Part shown: one piece after another, positions 32,874-45,800 of the stretch | How positions within the stretch are numbered: the stretch's first letter is position 1 | How the letters are laid out: every line of letters begins with the position of its first letter | Source of the DNA: Pterobdella sp. o SKG-2022 | Lineage: Eukaryota > Annelida > Clitellata > Hirudinida > Piscicolidae | DNA: 64,000 bases | Assembly (NCBI GenBank): GCA_964035795.1 | Contig: OZ038321.1 | Span: forward strand, 5,212,200 to 5,276,199 | Direction: 5' to 3' | Made by a program: the position numbers and the translations under genes | The notes under the pieces: generated by a model | What the model saw: only the letters and a program-made list of their open reading frames with translations | Database searches by the model: none | Told to the model about the DNA's origin: nothing

Positions 32874-33791
32874 TTAAACGGATACTTCTCTAATTTTGGA
32901 CTTGAGATTTAATGAAACGTCAGTATTTGTCTCGCAAGAACATGCTAAACAACCGTTAATCTCATCATTTTCTTTGTCTTTATTCATCCCAATTTTTATC
33001 AAAGCATCCACACTTTCGTTTTTGTCGTCTGCTCCTCCAATTCCACTGTCGTCTGCTCCACCAATTCCACTGTCGTCTGCTCCACCAATTCCACTGTCGT
33101 CTGCTCCCCCAATTCCACTGTCGCCATTTTCGGCAGCATCAGCTTCTTTTTTATCTTTTTCTTGCTTCAAAAACTCAAAATTTTTTTTGAAGCAAGTTTT
33201 TGCTGTACAAAAAGTATTGTAATGATAAGAATTACATTTATTTTGCTCTTCTGATTGATTCGATGGAAATTCGAATTGTGATTTTTGAGGAGATTTTTCA
33301 GTCACTTGTATGGTGAGGTTCGAATGTGTTAAAAGTTGGTTTTGAGTAGTTTTTGCTTCATTCTTACAATGCTCACTAGTGAAACTATTTTTTAAATGAA
33401 AAGGAGAATTATTTAAATTGAAAGCAACTTTTTTTTCGGTAGTGTTGTTTTTGGAAAATTTGGAATTTGTATTCAATGTACTCGTAGTTAGATTCACATT
33501 AGATTGCACAATGCTGCTCTTATTACTGTACTTTCCTTCTTTCGAGTTGTTTATAATGGTTTCTACAGGAGTAAAATCAGTATTTTTGTTTGAAAAAGAT
33601 TTGGTACGATGTTGCCATAATTGTTGAGGTTTGGAGGATGGAAGTTGGCATGTCTCTTGGGTAGGAAGCTGGTCTGTGCTGGAAAAATGATTTGGATAAT
33701 GTGCATGTTTTTCTTGTTGGCAACAATTTTCAATCTTTTTCGGAGATTTAGAGTATGGATTCAATATTTTTTCATGCCTTGTTTCATCATT
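32874..33791 (-). CDS. Probable terminal cytoplasmic exon of the protocadherin (long isoform)
   Basis: A single open frame of 305 codons to a TAA stop, by far the longest frame between 31 and 57 kb. It encodes a hydrophilic Ser/Asn/Lys-rich chain with no membrane segment and no good start codon near its 5' limit, so it is an internal or last exon rather than a gene. An acceptor TTTTTCGAAG at 33792 gives phase 0, matching the donor at 56881; a better-looking CATTAG acceptor at 33803 would need an extra exon to correct phase. Near its end are four DSGIGGAD repeats. DSGxGxSD-type motifs occur in protocadherin cytoplasmic tails. The chain ends K-I-R-E-V-S-V, a possible PDZ ligand. Joined to the upstream exons the protein would be about 1,290 aa. 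It could instead be part of an unrelated gene; transcript data would decide. Confidence 0.55.
   Translation of the reverse strand, partial: NDETRHEKILNPYSKSPKKIENCCQQEKHAHYPNHFSSTDQLPTQETCQLPSSKPQQLWQHRTKSFSNKNTDFTPVETIINNSKEGKYSNKSSIVQSNVNLTTSTLNTNSKFSKNNTTEKKVAFNLNNSPFHLKNSFTSEHCKNEAKTTQNQLLTHSNLTIQVTEKSPQKSQFEFPSNQSEEQNKCNSYHYNTFCTAKTCFKKNFEFLKQEKDKKEADAAENGDSGIGGADDSGIGGADDSGIGGADDSGIGGADDKNESVDALIKIGMNKDKENDEINGCLACSCETNTDVSLNLKSKIREVSV
33025..33120 (-). repeat. Four 24-bp in-frame units encoding DSGIGGAD
   Basis: Units 33025-33048, 33049-33072, 33073-33096 and 33097-33120. Across the four copies the only variable base is the third position of a Gly codon (GGA, GGT, GGT, GGG on the coding strand), so all copies encode the same peptide. 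Confidence 0.95.
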
Positions 33792-33803
33792 CTTCGAAAA
33801 ACC

Positions 33804-36800
33804 TAATGAACGATAATTTGATATTTAATTGATTAAAAATTCAACAAAGCCAATTGATCAAAAGAATTTTTTTAAAACGTGCTTAACCGCTTCATAAAGT
33901 TTTTCAGTTTTATAAAATCTTTCCAATTTTTGATAGAGTTTATGTTTTAAGAAATATTCAAATAGTTTTTATTTTCTAGAAAAAATATGTACAGTATTTT
34001 TCTTCATTGCCATTCAATCCATGAATAATATGTAGGGCTTTGAAAAATTTATTTTTAATCTTGAATGTAAAAAATAGTTCGTAAGAGAATGAAAAATTAA
34101 TTCAATATATATTCATTCGGGTATATTGCATTCATTAGTGCTCGCCAAACTCGCCTCATTTTATACAATGACGGAGAACTGGGCTCTTCTTATGAAAAGA
34201 ACATTAGCAACTTCCATAAAAAAATATTTTTTTGAGTTCTATTATAGTAGCAGTGCATTAAGCGACATAGTGTTAAATATGTGTTTTGGTGCTAGTAAAT
34301 GCGCTGTCAAGAGTCATTTAGAAGGGAAGCTAGTTGTAGAGTACTCTTTTAATTTTTAACTTGGAACTTTTTTATATTTCCAGAGTTTTAGAAAACTCGA
34401 AAAATAAGAAAAACTTTTGTAGGCGTAACTGCCCTTGATATGTCTTGCGTTCCATGGAAATCAAGTTTTTGATTATTTCAGTAAGATTTCAATTTATTTG
34501 AACCATAATTGTTATATTCATTTTGTATGACACTTTTTTTGAAATGAGAGAAAAAACTTATTAAAGATGAAAACGTGTTAATCGAGAAAATTAGTTTAAA
34601 GACCATTTTAGTTTGGTAAGTCTTCGAAGAAGTATAACTTTAACGAGAGTAGAATCAAACCTTTTCAGCTATCAAAAACAATAGCAGCTCTACTCAATGC
34701 TTTCAAAACTCCTGAAAGCATTAAAACAGTTCAAATTTTTGAAAACGCTGTTCACGTTTGAAATCAATTTAGTTTAATGCAAGAAATGCCCTAATGAGAT
34801 TTAATGGCGGATATGCGGGTGAGTCATCAACTTTTAGAGCGCCGTTCCATTCGACAGCTTTACATTTTTATTTTAAAATATCTTTTTTGAAATTCAAAAA
34901 AACACTTTTATGATTTAAAGCACAAATTCTTTTCTGGAATATTTGCCTTAATCTGATAGTGGGTGCGTTTGGTTGGAAAGTAAGAAAAATAGCATGCCCT
35001 TCCCAGAGGTAGATAAGGCCCAGCACGTATTCACAGCAATTTTTACTTTATTCAAAAAGCGTGAAAATTTAAATTTCAATATATCATGTATAAATAATTA
35101 GACTTTACTCGTTTTGACGTCACTGATAAAATAGAACTTTTTAAAATTTTAATACTAATTATGGTTTTCAAGTCTTTTCTGAAACAGTATTGTATAAAAT
35201 TTTCAAATATTTTGAAACTGATTATAGATATTTATGCATGGAAGTATCACAAAAAAATGAAATGATGACTAGGCAACCTTCAGAAGGAGTCCTGGATAGA
35301 GACTTGGTCCAATGGAGGTTGCGAGGAGGAGGAGGAGGAGGAAGAGGAGAAGTTGTGTTTGATGTCTGCAAAATTTCAATTTAAAAATTTCATTTGATTT
35401 GACTCTATTTAATTTACTTATATTATTCAGTTATATTAAAAGTTGAAAAATTGGACTTGAGGGAATGATTGTCTCGACAACTGTGATTTCATAAGATTTT
35501 CTCAACTCTATTTTCACTTTCAAATATGAAATAACTCGAAAAAAGACATAATATTTTTTTGAGAAACTTGTTTAAATTTTATTTAGTCAAAAAAATGCAA
35601 AAAATCAATCGGAAATGATTTTTGAAAAAGATGATCCCTATAAGTTTTTGAAATCTTAATAACGCACTTGTCAAATAAATTAAAATTTGTTTTTGAAAAT
35701 ACTAATCTCAAAACGTAGAAAACCCATTTTTAATTCTATGATGGAAGCTTCTATCGAACCTTTCAATTATTTTCAAACCTTTGGACAGTTTATTATGGGA
35801 ATAAGAAAATTGTGGTAAAACTGAAAATGGATTTGAAAATATTCTTTTTAGAATAAAGCGATAATTAGATAGGCTGAAAAACTGAAAGATGCATTGGAAT
35901 CATCCACTGAGCTCCACTATGATCACCACTTAGCTGCAAAAGATTCCATTTTTGGAGACACAAGGGAAACTTAAGTTATACAAAAATTCTTTGTTCGAAG
36001 ATTTTATAGTTTCGAAAATAAAGATTTGATCGAAAGATCCAATTTGAGGGAAAATGAACAAAAACAATTAAGATACATAATGGGATCCATTTCCATGAAT
36101 GTGATGAAATGAAAATTCTCGTAAAATTTTATAGAAAATAATGTCGTAAAATTGATGACAAGTTGCATACGAAATGCTTGAGGTACTTGTATATTGTGAA
36201 GTTCTCATGGATATTAATAACGTTTTATTTGTTATGAGTATGAATATTTTTTATATGACAAAGAGAATGATCAAATAAAACAAAAATAACATCTAATATT
36301 TAAAAAGACATTATTTGATGCTGGAAATACTTTTTGAGAAATGCATAATTGATAGCATCATGAGCCTTGTAGATATAGATGCAAACCCCTTGTTGAAATA
36401 TAAATGAATTACTACTCAAATAAATATAATCTTTTGAATTTCGGATATATAGTGCTAAGGTGTAAAAAAACAAGTCTATTTACATGGAAGCCTGTATGCT
36501 CTATGCACTTATGTGCGAGCTTTAAAATGAAATAGCATGAAGTGAGAGAGTTATAATAGATTCCCACTTTTATTTTTCTTTTAAATATTTATTGGAAAGA
36601 AAAATTCTAAACAGAACAGTGGAGCTATATTCTTTCATTGATGTTCATCACGTAATTTCAAAACTAGATTTCAAATTCATTTCCACTTCTGAGAATTCCC
36701 ATAAAAGTTAAAACGAAAAATTTAAATTTGAAAATATATTTTTAATAAAAAATTAAAAAAAAATATTAAATGTGAAACGAAATGAAAAAAGTCAAAAATC

Positions 36801-39800
36801 ATTAAGGGAAGTTTTCCTGTATGGCACATATTGGGCGTTTATCAATCAATTATCCTATATTCTTCTGAGCAAACGTAATGAAGAGCTAAGATAACATAAA
36901 CTGAGCAAAAACATTAAGTTTTTATGGAAAATTCACATTTGAAAAACCGAAAAAAAATATATATAAAGAATAATAAAGGATAGTTTTCGTAGACAAAAAT
37001 ATAAATATATTTATGGACACAGTTATTGGAACCATTAAATAATTTTGGAATTGTTCAAACGATTTGTCGCAGAGTCAGTAGAATTCTTCATAAACTATTT
37101 GAGAGGATTTTATTGTTTCCTCAGCAGAACCAATCGTGATGGCACCCTAATAAAAATACTCCAGGAGAGGTCTTGGCTTAATTGATGCAATGTAACTCAT
37201 AGCATTTCCTGTTAATCCTTGAATAAACTCAAAAATTCTAGAATTACTTGTTCGTTTAGTAACTTTATTAGTTTTTGAATTCATAATTAGTCAACAACGT
37301 TTACTTACAAATTTTATTTTCTCAATGACTTTTGCATCAGAGAAATGTGAACAGTGCACTTTGTGATTGAAATAACTTTAAGTTTATCAAAATATTTAAA
37401 ACTTTCATAGAGTGCCTAATTTTGAAAGTGCACCAAAATGAACGTGCAATTTGAGGTTGTTTCAAGATTGTAACTTCTATGTAAAGTATTTCAAAGACGA
37501 AGCTACATCAATATTACATGCCTTTGATTTGCAATTTTATGCTTAAGTGGAAGAATATTAACAAAGCAAAGCTTTAAATGTAACTTTAATTCTTAAAAAA
37601 ACTATAATTTAAAACGGGATTAGAACTGCATAAAAAGTCAAATACAAAATCAAAAAGACTTGAATTAAAAGTGTGAAAACTAAAAGAAATACCGCAAATG
37701 ATAGAAGTCTAATTGGAACGTGTACAAAATTTGCTTGGAGACGCCATAAACAGCGGGTTTTCTCACTTGATTACGCAAGTCTTGAGATACGATTGGTTAG
37801 GTTGATTAGAGTGTTAGAAAAAGTTGTTTATAAACGTTACACTTTTATCTGTACACTTGTGTGTTTTATAAGAATAAGTCCATTCATTTGTTTTTGGGTG
37901 CTATTGCTTGGCCTGGCTCTCTTAATTTTTTCCTTGTATTCTTTTGTCCAGTTTCATCGTTTTCACTTTTCAGCAAAATTATATTCGATGTAGTGATCAA
38001 ATTTTAATAAACTTTGTACATTTATTGGACACATAAATCTTGTTGATAATTGAATTAAAAGAAGTTATTTATTCAAAGTTTCAATTCTTCCAGAGTTAAA
38101 ACGTATAAATTCATTTAGAAAGTATTTTTTCAAATTGTTCGAGGAATCGACGCGATCAATCAACATTAGTATAAACAGCTTACTGCCGGCGTGATGCTCT
38201 GGTAACTTTTTTAAAATCAAATGTCCACTTTTAGACAATTTTATTGCTTTTTAAATTGATTTTTTGCAGAAATAATCAGATTTAAAAAATTACTTTACAA
38301 CAAATTGTTTGGAGCTTAGGTATTTCAAAAGAAAATTCCAACACTCGTATTGATTTTCTTTAAATTTCAACACGTGTTAAAAACCAAATAAATATTGAAA
38401 ATTGAATATAATTTATCAAAAATTAGTAGAAAAAATGTAAAAAACTAAAAAAAATATAATTGTTTTTAGTGACAGTGGCTCACGCCGCTAGTTGGCATGA
38501 ACGAGCTAAACCCCATATTAAAGGAAATTAAACTTAATCTTCAGTAAAGTTTAAAATTTAATGTCAACTAAAGCTTAAAATGTTAGACTTAAAAAGTGCA
38601 AAACGATTCTTTAACTTTGGGAACTGCCACAAAAACTTATCGAATGGTTTTAACGGCTTTAAGTTTATTTTATGCAGTATTTTCATGCTTGTGCAGTTTT
38701 AAATTTCTCAAAACAAAAGTTACATCATAAAGACCGAATTAAAAACTTGAAGAGTTGCTTAGAAAATTAGAGATTATTACAATAATTAATTGAAGGTTCA
38801 AGAGGTGAATTGAACAGTGAATATTCAAAAATAAGGATGCACTAGGCATTCTATTTATGAGTTGAGTTTTTTGACAAATTTTAATTAAAATTCTAACTTC
38901 TTGAGAGGACTGATAAATTTTGCCTGCCTCATTCCCTACCACAACGTCATCATAAAATTATTTTTCACTGTGATTTCCATTTCCAATCTTACTAATTTAT
39001 GTAACTTTGAAAAAAAAACAAAAAATTTGTTTTTTGTGTTTTTTTGATTTTAAATAAAAAAAATATTTTACACTGCAGCGATTAAGAGAGTTCTAAAAGA
39101 GTTTCGTAAACATTTTCGACATCTTTCAATCTTTTGGAGATGCATATGTTTTGTAGACACATATTGAACTGAGTTTCTTCATTTTGCAAGATTTTTTTTT
39201 TTTACAGAAAATGCTTCTTTTTCAGTTTGCATGAAAATACTTTCAAATCCACCCTACATCTGAGCAATAAATTTGACTTCATTTGTTACTTTGAGCTGGT
39301 ATTTTTGAAAAGTCTCCTTAAACAAAAAAATTCATAAACTAATTTTGGCCATTCATCCTGTTAATTATTCATAACTTGCGTTACTCCAGTTATCAAAAGT
39401 ACAAATTTTTTCAGTTATTTTTGCAAAATTTTATAGGTTCCAACTTGATTGAATAAAATTTCAACAAAAGGCTAATTGAATTAATTTATCTTTCTTGTTT
39501 TTGAAACTAAGAAATACATGGCCATTAAATACAGTTCCAAATGAATTAGAAGCATCGTGCACAAAAACAATTCCGGCATTCTTATTTTGTTACAGACATA
39601 TTCATACTATTCCTAATGCATTTTTCTGACTTTTTCATTAATTAATGTTTTTTCTTGAAATTATTTTTAAATTGTTCATTATACTTTTTAAAACTTGTCG
39701 TCTTTATTTTTTTGCAAGGAAAAATTTTTGGCATTATGGCAACAAGCGAGTAGGTTGAATAGTCCTTTTGTTATGTACTTTGCCTTGTGTTTTACATTTT

Positions 39801-42800
39801 TACTTTTCAATAATTTACCGAAAACATTAAATCGTACTTGAAACAAGTTTTAAAATTGACTCAATCTATTTATAATGATTCTTGGTATTAACAGAGTAGT
39901 ATAAAAAATGAGAAGTAACAATGAAACGTATATGGAGTAAAAAGGTTTAAAGAAGTGTTTTTTACAATCTAATGTCAGCTTTTGCATGAAAAAAGGATTT
40001 TAAGGATATTTTGAAACACCATTCCACCTGCTTTTTGATGCACAGATTAAATGATGTGCAATAATATCAGTTCAATAAAAATGAATTCTCATCTGACGAC
40101 TAAGAGAGGCTATCTTGTTGACATTTGCAGTTGCACTCGGTAGAGTATAAATAATTGATTGAGGATTTTGTGGAATGAGGAAGAGCAAAAAATAGATAAT
40201 TATGAAACAAATTTTCAAAATTGAACCATCATTTGATTCGTTTTCGTATCAATCTGAACTGTAAGATAACAATTTCCACAATAAAAACTTCAAATATTGC
40301 ATTAATTGTTCATTCATTTTCAAAAAGTTTGGGAGTAAAAATCTTGAATAAAATTCATCAAGCAGTTTGCTAAAACAATTTTAGCTAGACGGGTCCCAAA
40401 CGAACAAAGTCCCACTAAGACTACCTATAACTCCAGAACTTTCTCAAGATTCTTGCAGTTGCAAACAATAAAGTTTCAAGTAGCTTTCTCACATTTGTTT
40501 TTTTCTAGTTTATTAAGGTAGTTATTGAAGTGTTTTCATATGCTTCCAAGTGCATCAATTATGATTGGTACTAAATCTACTTTCTTTTTTTGCCATAGTC
40601 TGCTAAATTCTCTTTCCAAATCTTGATAATTTTTGATTTTTTCCCTTTTTTTTGACTACAGTCTCAAGGTATGGCAACATCAACGATAATGCAGTTTATA
40701 TTTTTCTCTAAGAAACAACAATGTTGACGGCGTTCTACTATATAGTGATTGCATATTGAAGTCCCATTGAAACTTTATATTACCTAATTCTAAAACGCTG
40801 TCTGGCTTATGTGTGTACCATTTTTTGTACATTCCAAGCCACATATTTATACAAATCCCAATAGAGGTCTTACGCAAAATTGTCGTGGTATCTCTTTCAC
40901 TCTTTTTAGACCAGCTTATCACATACACAGATTAAGTTCTAGACGGTTTCTCTTTTGTTTCTACACATCCTACAAAGTGGAATGCTTCTAGTTTTATCGA
41001 TGTAAAATTTGAAATTGTCGTTTTCAAGGATTGCTTTTGAGTAGCGCATAATAATGCCTAAGTCTGTATTTGTAAATCGCTTCTACTTAGTCGTCTCAAT
41101 TTTAATTTATTATCTACTTTTGTCAATGTTTCTATAAAGATGTTCCCATAATCTTTTTTTTCCATTTTTTTATTGTTTCTCCTATTAAAATTTCGTTACT
41201 TTGCCAATTTCTAGCTTTTACAAATCACATTAGCTGTACATAATTCTTTTAGGTAATTTTCAAGATTGATTTTTGCCAAAGTAACAGTATCTTCAGCACT
41301 CGTTAGTTTTTATTCACTTTTTTTTGAATATTTATATTCTATCTATATCATTTAATGGATGCAGTTTATTATACATTGTTTGAAGTTTCCTAGTTTGTCC
41401 ATCTAATGACTGGAGCTCGGCTTTTTTCTGATTTAATTTTTTTACATTCTTTATTAATAGCATCAAAAATTTCTTGATACCGAATTTCAGGCCGATATCT
41501 TCACTAAACACTCTCACTGTCTGTATTAGTGAGTCGAGGTCTTTCTCGTTTTTAGCATATAGCTTGAGATGTTTCATATAGAGTAGGTGGCTAATTTTTT
41601 CTATATTAAAACAATTGTAGTCATTTTTGACAATTTCGATAACTTGGTTAAAATGAGTGTTATCACAAAAAAAAAGTGGAAACAAGGTGTTATCTTGGAG
41701 TACTTTTCTTTTTTTTGCTTCATTCAGATTTTCACTATTTCAGACCAATTCTACAGGTCAGTTTTTAATTTTTGACTGCAAGAGGGTTTGTTATTTAGTC
41801 GAAATTAATATAAGCAATCTATTATGCAGAAATAGGGCACCATATCAAATGCTTCTTGTTTAATCTATCAAGCTCATCGCTACTTTCTACTTCATCATTA
41901 CATTATTAATGTTTTTCCTCAGTTCGTATCATTTTTTATAACGGGTTTCCTTTTTTTCTCCATTCCTAAGAGAAGCCGGTTACTTTTTAAAAAAAAATAT
42001 CTCATTTTTTAATTAAGTACTTCTTCAAATCTTTAAAATAATTCAACGTGTGGCTATCATAATGAATCGTTGAATAAATAATAGTATTCTCATTTTAAAC
42101 AAAATTAGTCACCCATGCAAACAAGTCAGCTCGCAAGCATTTCTTGTGGCAACTGTTGTTTAGTGTTTAAAATATGTTCTATCTACATCAAAACAATTGG
42201 AATTGAAAAAAAATTAATTTATTAAGTGAAGTATAATGTTTAAGGTTATAAGGTTTATGAAATGGAATTTTCGTATTTCCAGTGACTTAATTAGTTTGAT
42301 ATGTAGAGTTTTTATTATTTGAATTCTGAATTAATTTAAACGTGATCTTTTTTGAACAAACCTCAAAGAAATTAAATTATTTTTATGGGCTCAAAACAAC
42401 CTTTTTCGCATAATAACTTTAATATAAAATTTTTTCGATAGTTTTTACTGAAAATTCATAGAATTATGACCATGCAACTCTCAAAGTTTTGTTTTTATCA
42501 ACTTTTGAAACTTGCAGTGATTTGAAATCAAGATTATATCAGTGGCTTTTTATTGCACAACTGTTTCAGACAACTCACACCCGCTTCAAAAGTTACATTC
42601 AAAATAAATGAAACATACACGCGCTCATTGCACCAATGTATTATGTCTTCCTACTGGAAACTTCTCGAAAAAGCTGGCTAGGAAATTTTCTGAGATGAAA
42701 TTTAACTTTTCAGTTTTTTAAAATTTTTTTTCTATTTTGTTTTATTTTTTTGCGTTTTAGAAATTCAATTAGTACAAAAACTTGTTTATAAGTGTTCGTG

Positions 42801-45800
42801 GTTGTAGTTTTTAGCCTAGCACGTCTGCAAGGAAATAACACAAAACCCTATTGGACCAGCATTAAAACAAACATTGCACGCATCTTTTGTTTTCTTTCTT
42901 AATGATTTTTAGATACGTTTCTAAAAATTTAAAAAAGGTTTTAAAATTGAAAATCTATACTCGATTTAGTGCTGTTTGTTACATACTGATTGAGAATTGT
43001 TTGCCGGCTAATTGGTTGAGAGACATGAATCTTCTTACAAATATTATTTTTTGTTTTTCAAATCTTTCAAATTTTTATTGTTATTTTTGTAGTAGCTTTA
43101 AAAACTAAAACAAAGAAAAAAATTTCAATAAAGCTTTCAAGTTGATTATCGCAATGTTAAAGCAAATATATACCTTTCAATTCTATAGTTTTGTAGGAAC
43201 AAATCAAAATTTTAATTATAACTCCATTCTTGCATAAGATTGATTGCATTAGAAAATTGTTTAAGAAAAACTATAGTAAGTTGAAAGGGTTTTAAATTAA
43301 TATTGCGATGCTTTGATAAAATTAACTTGAGATGCATGGCGTCTGTTTGGAGGGAACATAAAAGAACAATTTTGATGTTAATGGATCATAAAATATTTTT
43401 TTTAATCTTTTTCATTATCACATTCTGTCAGAAAATTAACTGAAAATTGGATTCATTAGCTGATGTCGTAAAACAATACTTAATTTTTTAATTTCAAGCA
43501 TTTTTCAAAACTGATATTTTAAAACCTTGATGAGTAATTGAAATATATTTGAGTTTTTGAAAATTAACCAAAAAAGAATGATTGAAACATTTTTTTGGCC
43601 GCGAGCTAAGAGCTTTAGACGCATAAATAATCGAACCTTATAACACAACGAACTTCAAGGAATATTCAAATAGACAATAAACAAGAAAAAAACTCTAGTA
43701 GAATACCCATAACTTAATTTAAATGTAATTAGAATATAAATTGAGAAAACAAAATAGAAAAGAAAAATGGTATATGTTTTCATGATAATAACTGCCGCCA
43801 CCATGACGAATGGCTGTATTATTTTGATTGATACACGATGATAGATCTGCAATTTATAAGACATTAAACCTTGAGCAACGTCGTTAGTGATTAAGACGCT
43901 AATGTGATGATGATTGAAGTATGATGAATCGGGTCTGTGCGCCCATCAAAGCGCCAACAAGCCTCATTCAAAGCATGTTTGAGATTATTAATAGGTATAA
44001 AATAATATGAAATTGAAATGGATACTTGAAAGATGTTTGAAACATTTGGAAAAAATAGAGTGTGCATTCGAATGCAACTTCTAGCTTACACACCTTCTGT
44101 ATTGAAATTTCAGTTAAACATTTGTTTTTATGTTTGATTTATATACCTCTATAACATTGCAAAAAATTTTTTATTACACAGTTATTCCAAATAGACTCAA
44201 GACGTAATATTTGTAAAATTTACTGGACTACTGGTGAGATAAATGCCTGAATGGGAGAAGTGGAAAGTTTATGTGTTTAGAAAAATTATATTATATTTAA
44301 ACTTATAATGGTTTTCCTACAAATCGTCAATACCCAATCAATTGCTGCTTTGTTTATCTTTCAATTTTGCATGCTTTTTGGTAATTATTTGAAACAACTT
44401 TTAATGCTTACAATACCATCATTTGCTTTTGCTAGGAATGTTTCAACATTATTTTGTAAAAAAAATCTTGATAAAAAATTTTATATTGGAAAAAATTTCA
44501 GGATTGAAAGAACAGAGAAATAGTATAAATCTCCATCGAGCAGTGCTTTTCAAATACCCAGAGAGCAAAACGCACGATAAAGAGGTGGTCGATGTTTTGA
44601 ATCTACCTTTGACGCCTTTTTGTAAATTTTCAATAAAATTCCAGAAAAAGCTTTTCAAACTATTTGTTCTTTATTACAAAAATATTTATAAGGCTGTATT
44701 GATTAAAATGCGTTTCACGCGAGCTTTAAAATATTTGTGTGCTTTTTATGTAATCAGTTTAAAATTTAAATAAAATCAAATGAGTTCAAATTCACAACAC
44801 ACACATTATGACTAGCATCTCAAAATTAAAATGAAATTTATATCAATGGTAGTTAAAAGTTGTTAAAAAAACTTTCTTGAAAAAACAAATAAATGAAGCT
44901 TCAAGAGCTGCATGCTACGCCCATTACAGCTCGCACAAAACTGCACCTCCAGGATATTTTTTTTTTGAACAAATATTTTTATATATTTTAATATTTGATA
45001 ATTTTTAATAGTTCATTCTATGTTTTTATTATGTTCATATACCCAATAAACTCTGAATTATCTCAAAAACAAACAGAAATGAATTAAAAACCCATTTGAA
45101 CCGCTGCATGAAATTTCTGAAGCTAAAATCATTTATTAATAATTATTTTTGAATTTTTTCTTTTGAAAGTTTTTTTGAATCTAGAGCCATTTAAAATAAT
45201 TGATGGAACCATAAGGTTTATTGATGATGTTAATAAAAGAATCAAAAATGCATAAAATGTTTATAAATATAAGAATTCGAATTTAAAATATTTAAATTTT
45301 GTGATTCGACGTTCTATTTTAAAATATTTTGAACTTGGAAAAGTTATTTTATCGTTTGGGATTCTTTGCTTCAAATTTATAGTTTAAAAAATTTCTAAAG
45401 CTTAATACATTTTAAAGATTTCCCTTTTTTCCAAATAAAAATGTTTATTCAAATTCTAAAGTTTTCCAAGCTTCTAGTAGAAATTTTTCACTGATAATTT
45501 CTGAAACGTCATTTACAGAGACTGAATTGTATGTGCAAAAAAGAGCGTTCCAAAACAATTGAGAAACATCAAAGAATACTCAATATTACGTTGTTTTTCC
45601 AAAGCATTTGCAAAACTCCATGCAATGCAAAAGTATCCCAACCTCTCACACTTCACTGCCACCTCATCGACAAAATCAATTGAAACTCTTGTGAGTTGTT
45701 TACACAATATTTGAGAGTTGAGTTTATTGAGGGCTGATTAAAAATGGCACCTACATGCATATAAAATCTTTATGAAATGTCATAAATTTCCAGGTGTAAA

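Noticed and set aside
32896..33222. Plus-strand frame with LSSAPPIP repeats
   Set aside because: It is the antisense shadow of the DSGIGGAD repeat; the silent-site pattern of the units supports the minus-strand frame.
37673..37993. 106-codon plus-strand frame with a hydrophobic C-terminal half
   Set aside because: No recognisable family, no splice partners and low-complexity hydrophobic content typical of T-rich DNA read in frame.
44423..44773. 116-codon plus-strand frame
   Set aside because: Lys/Phe/Ile-rich translation of AT-rich DNA with no motif; length is within chance for a 23-kb AT-rich region.
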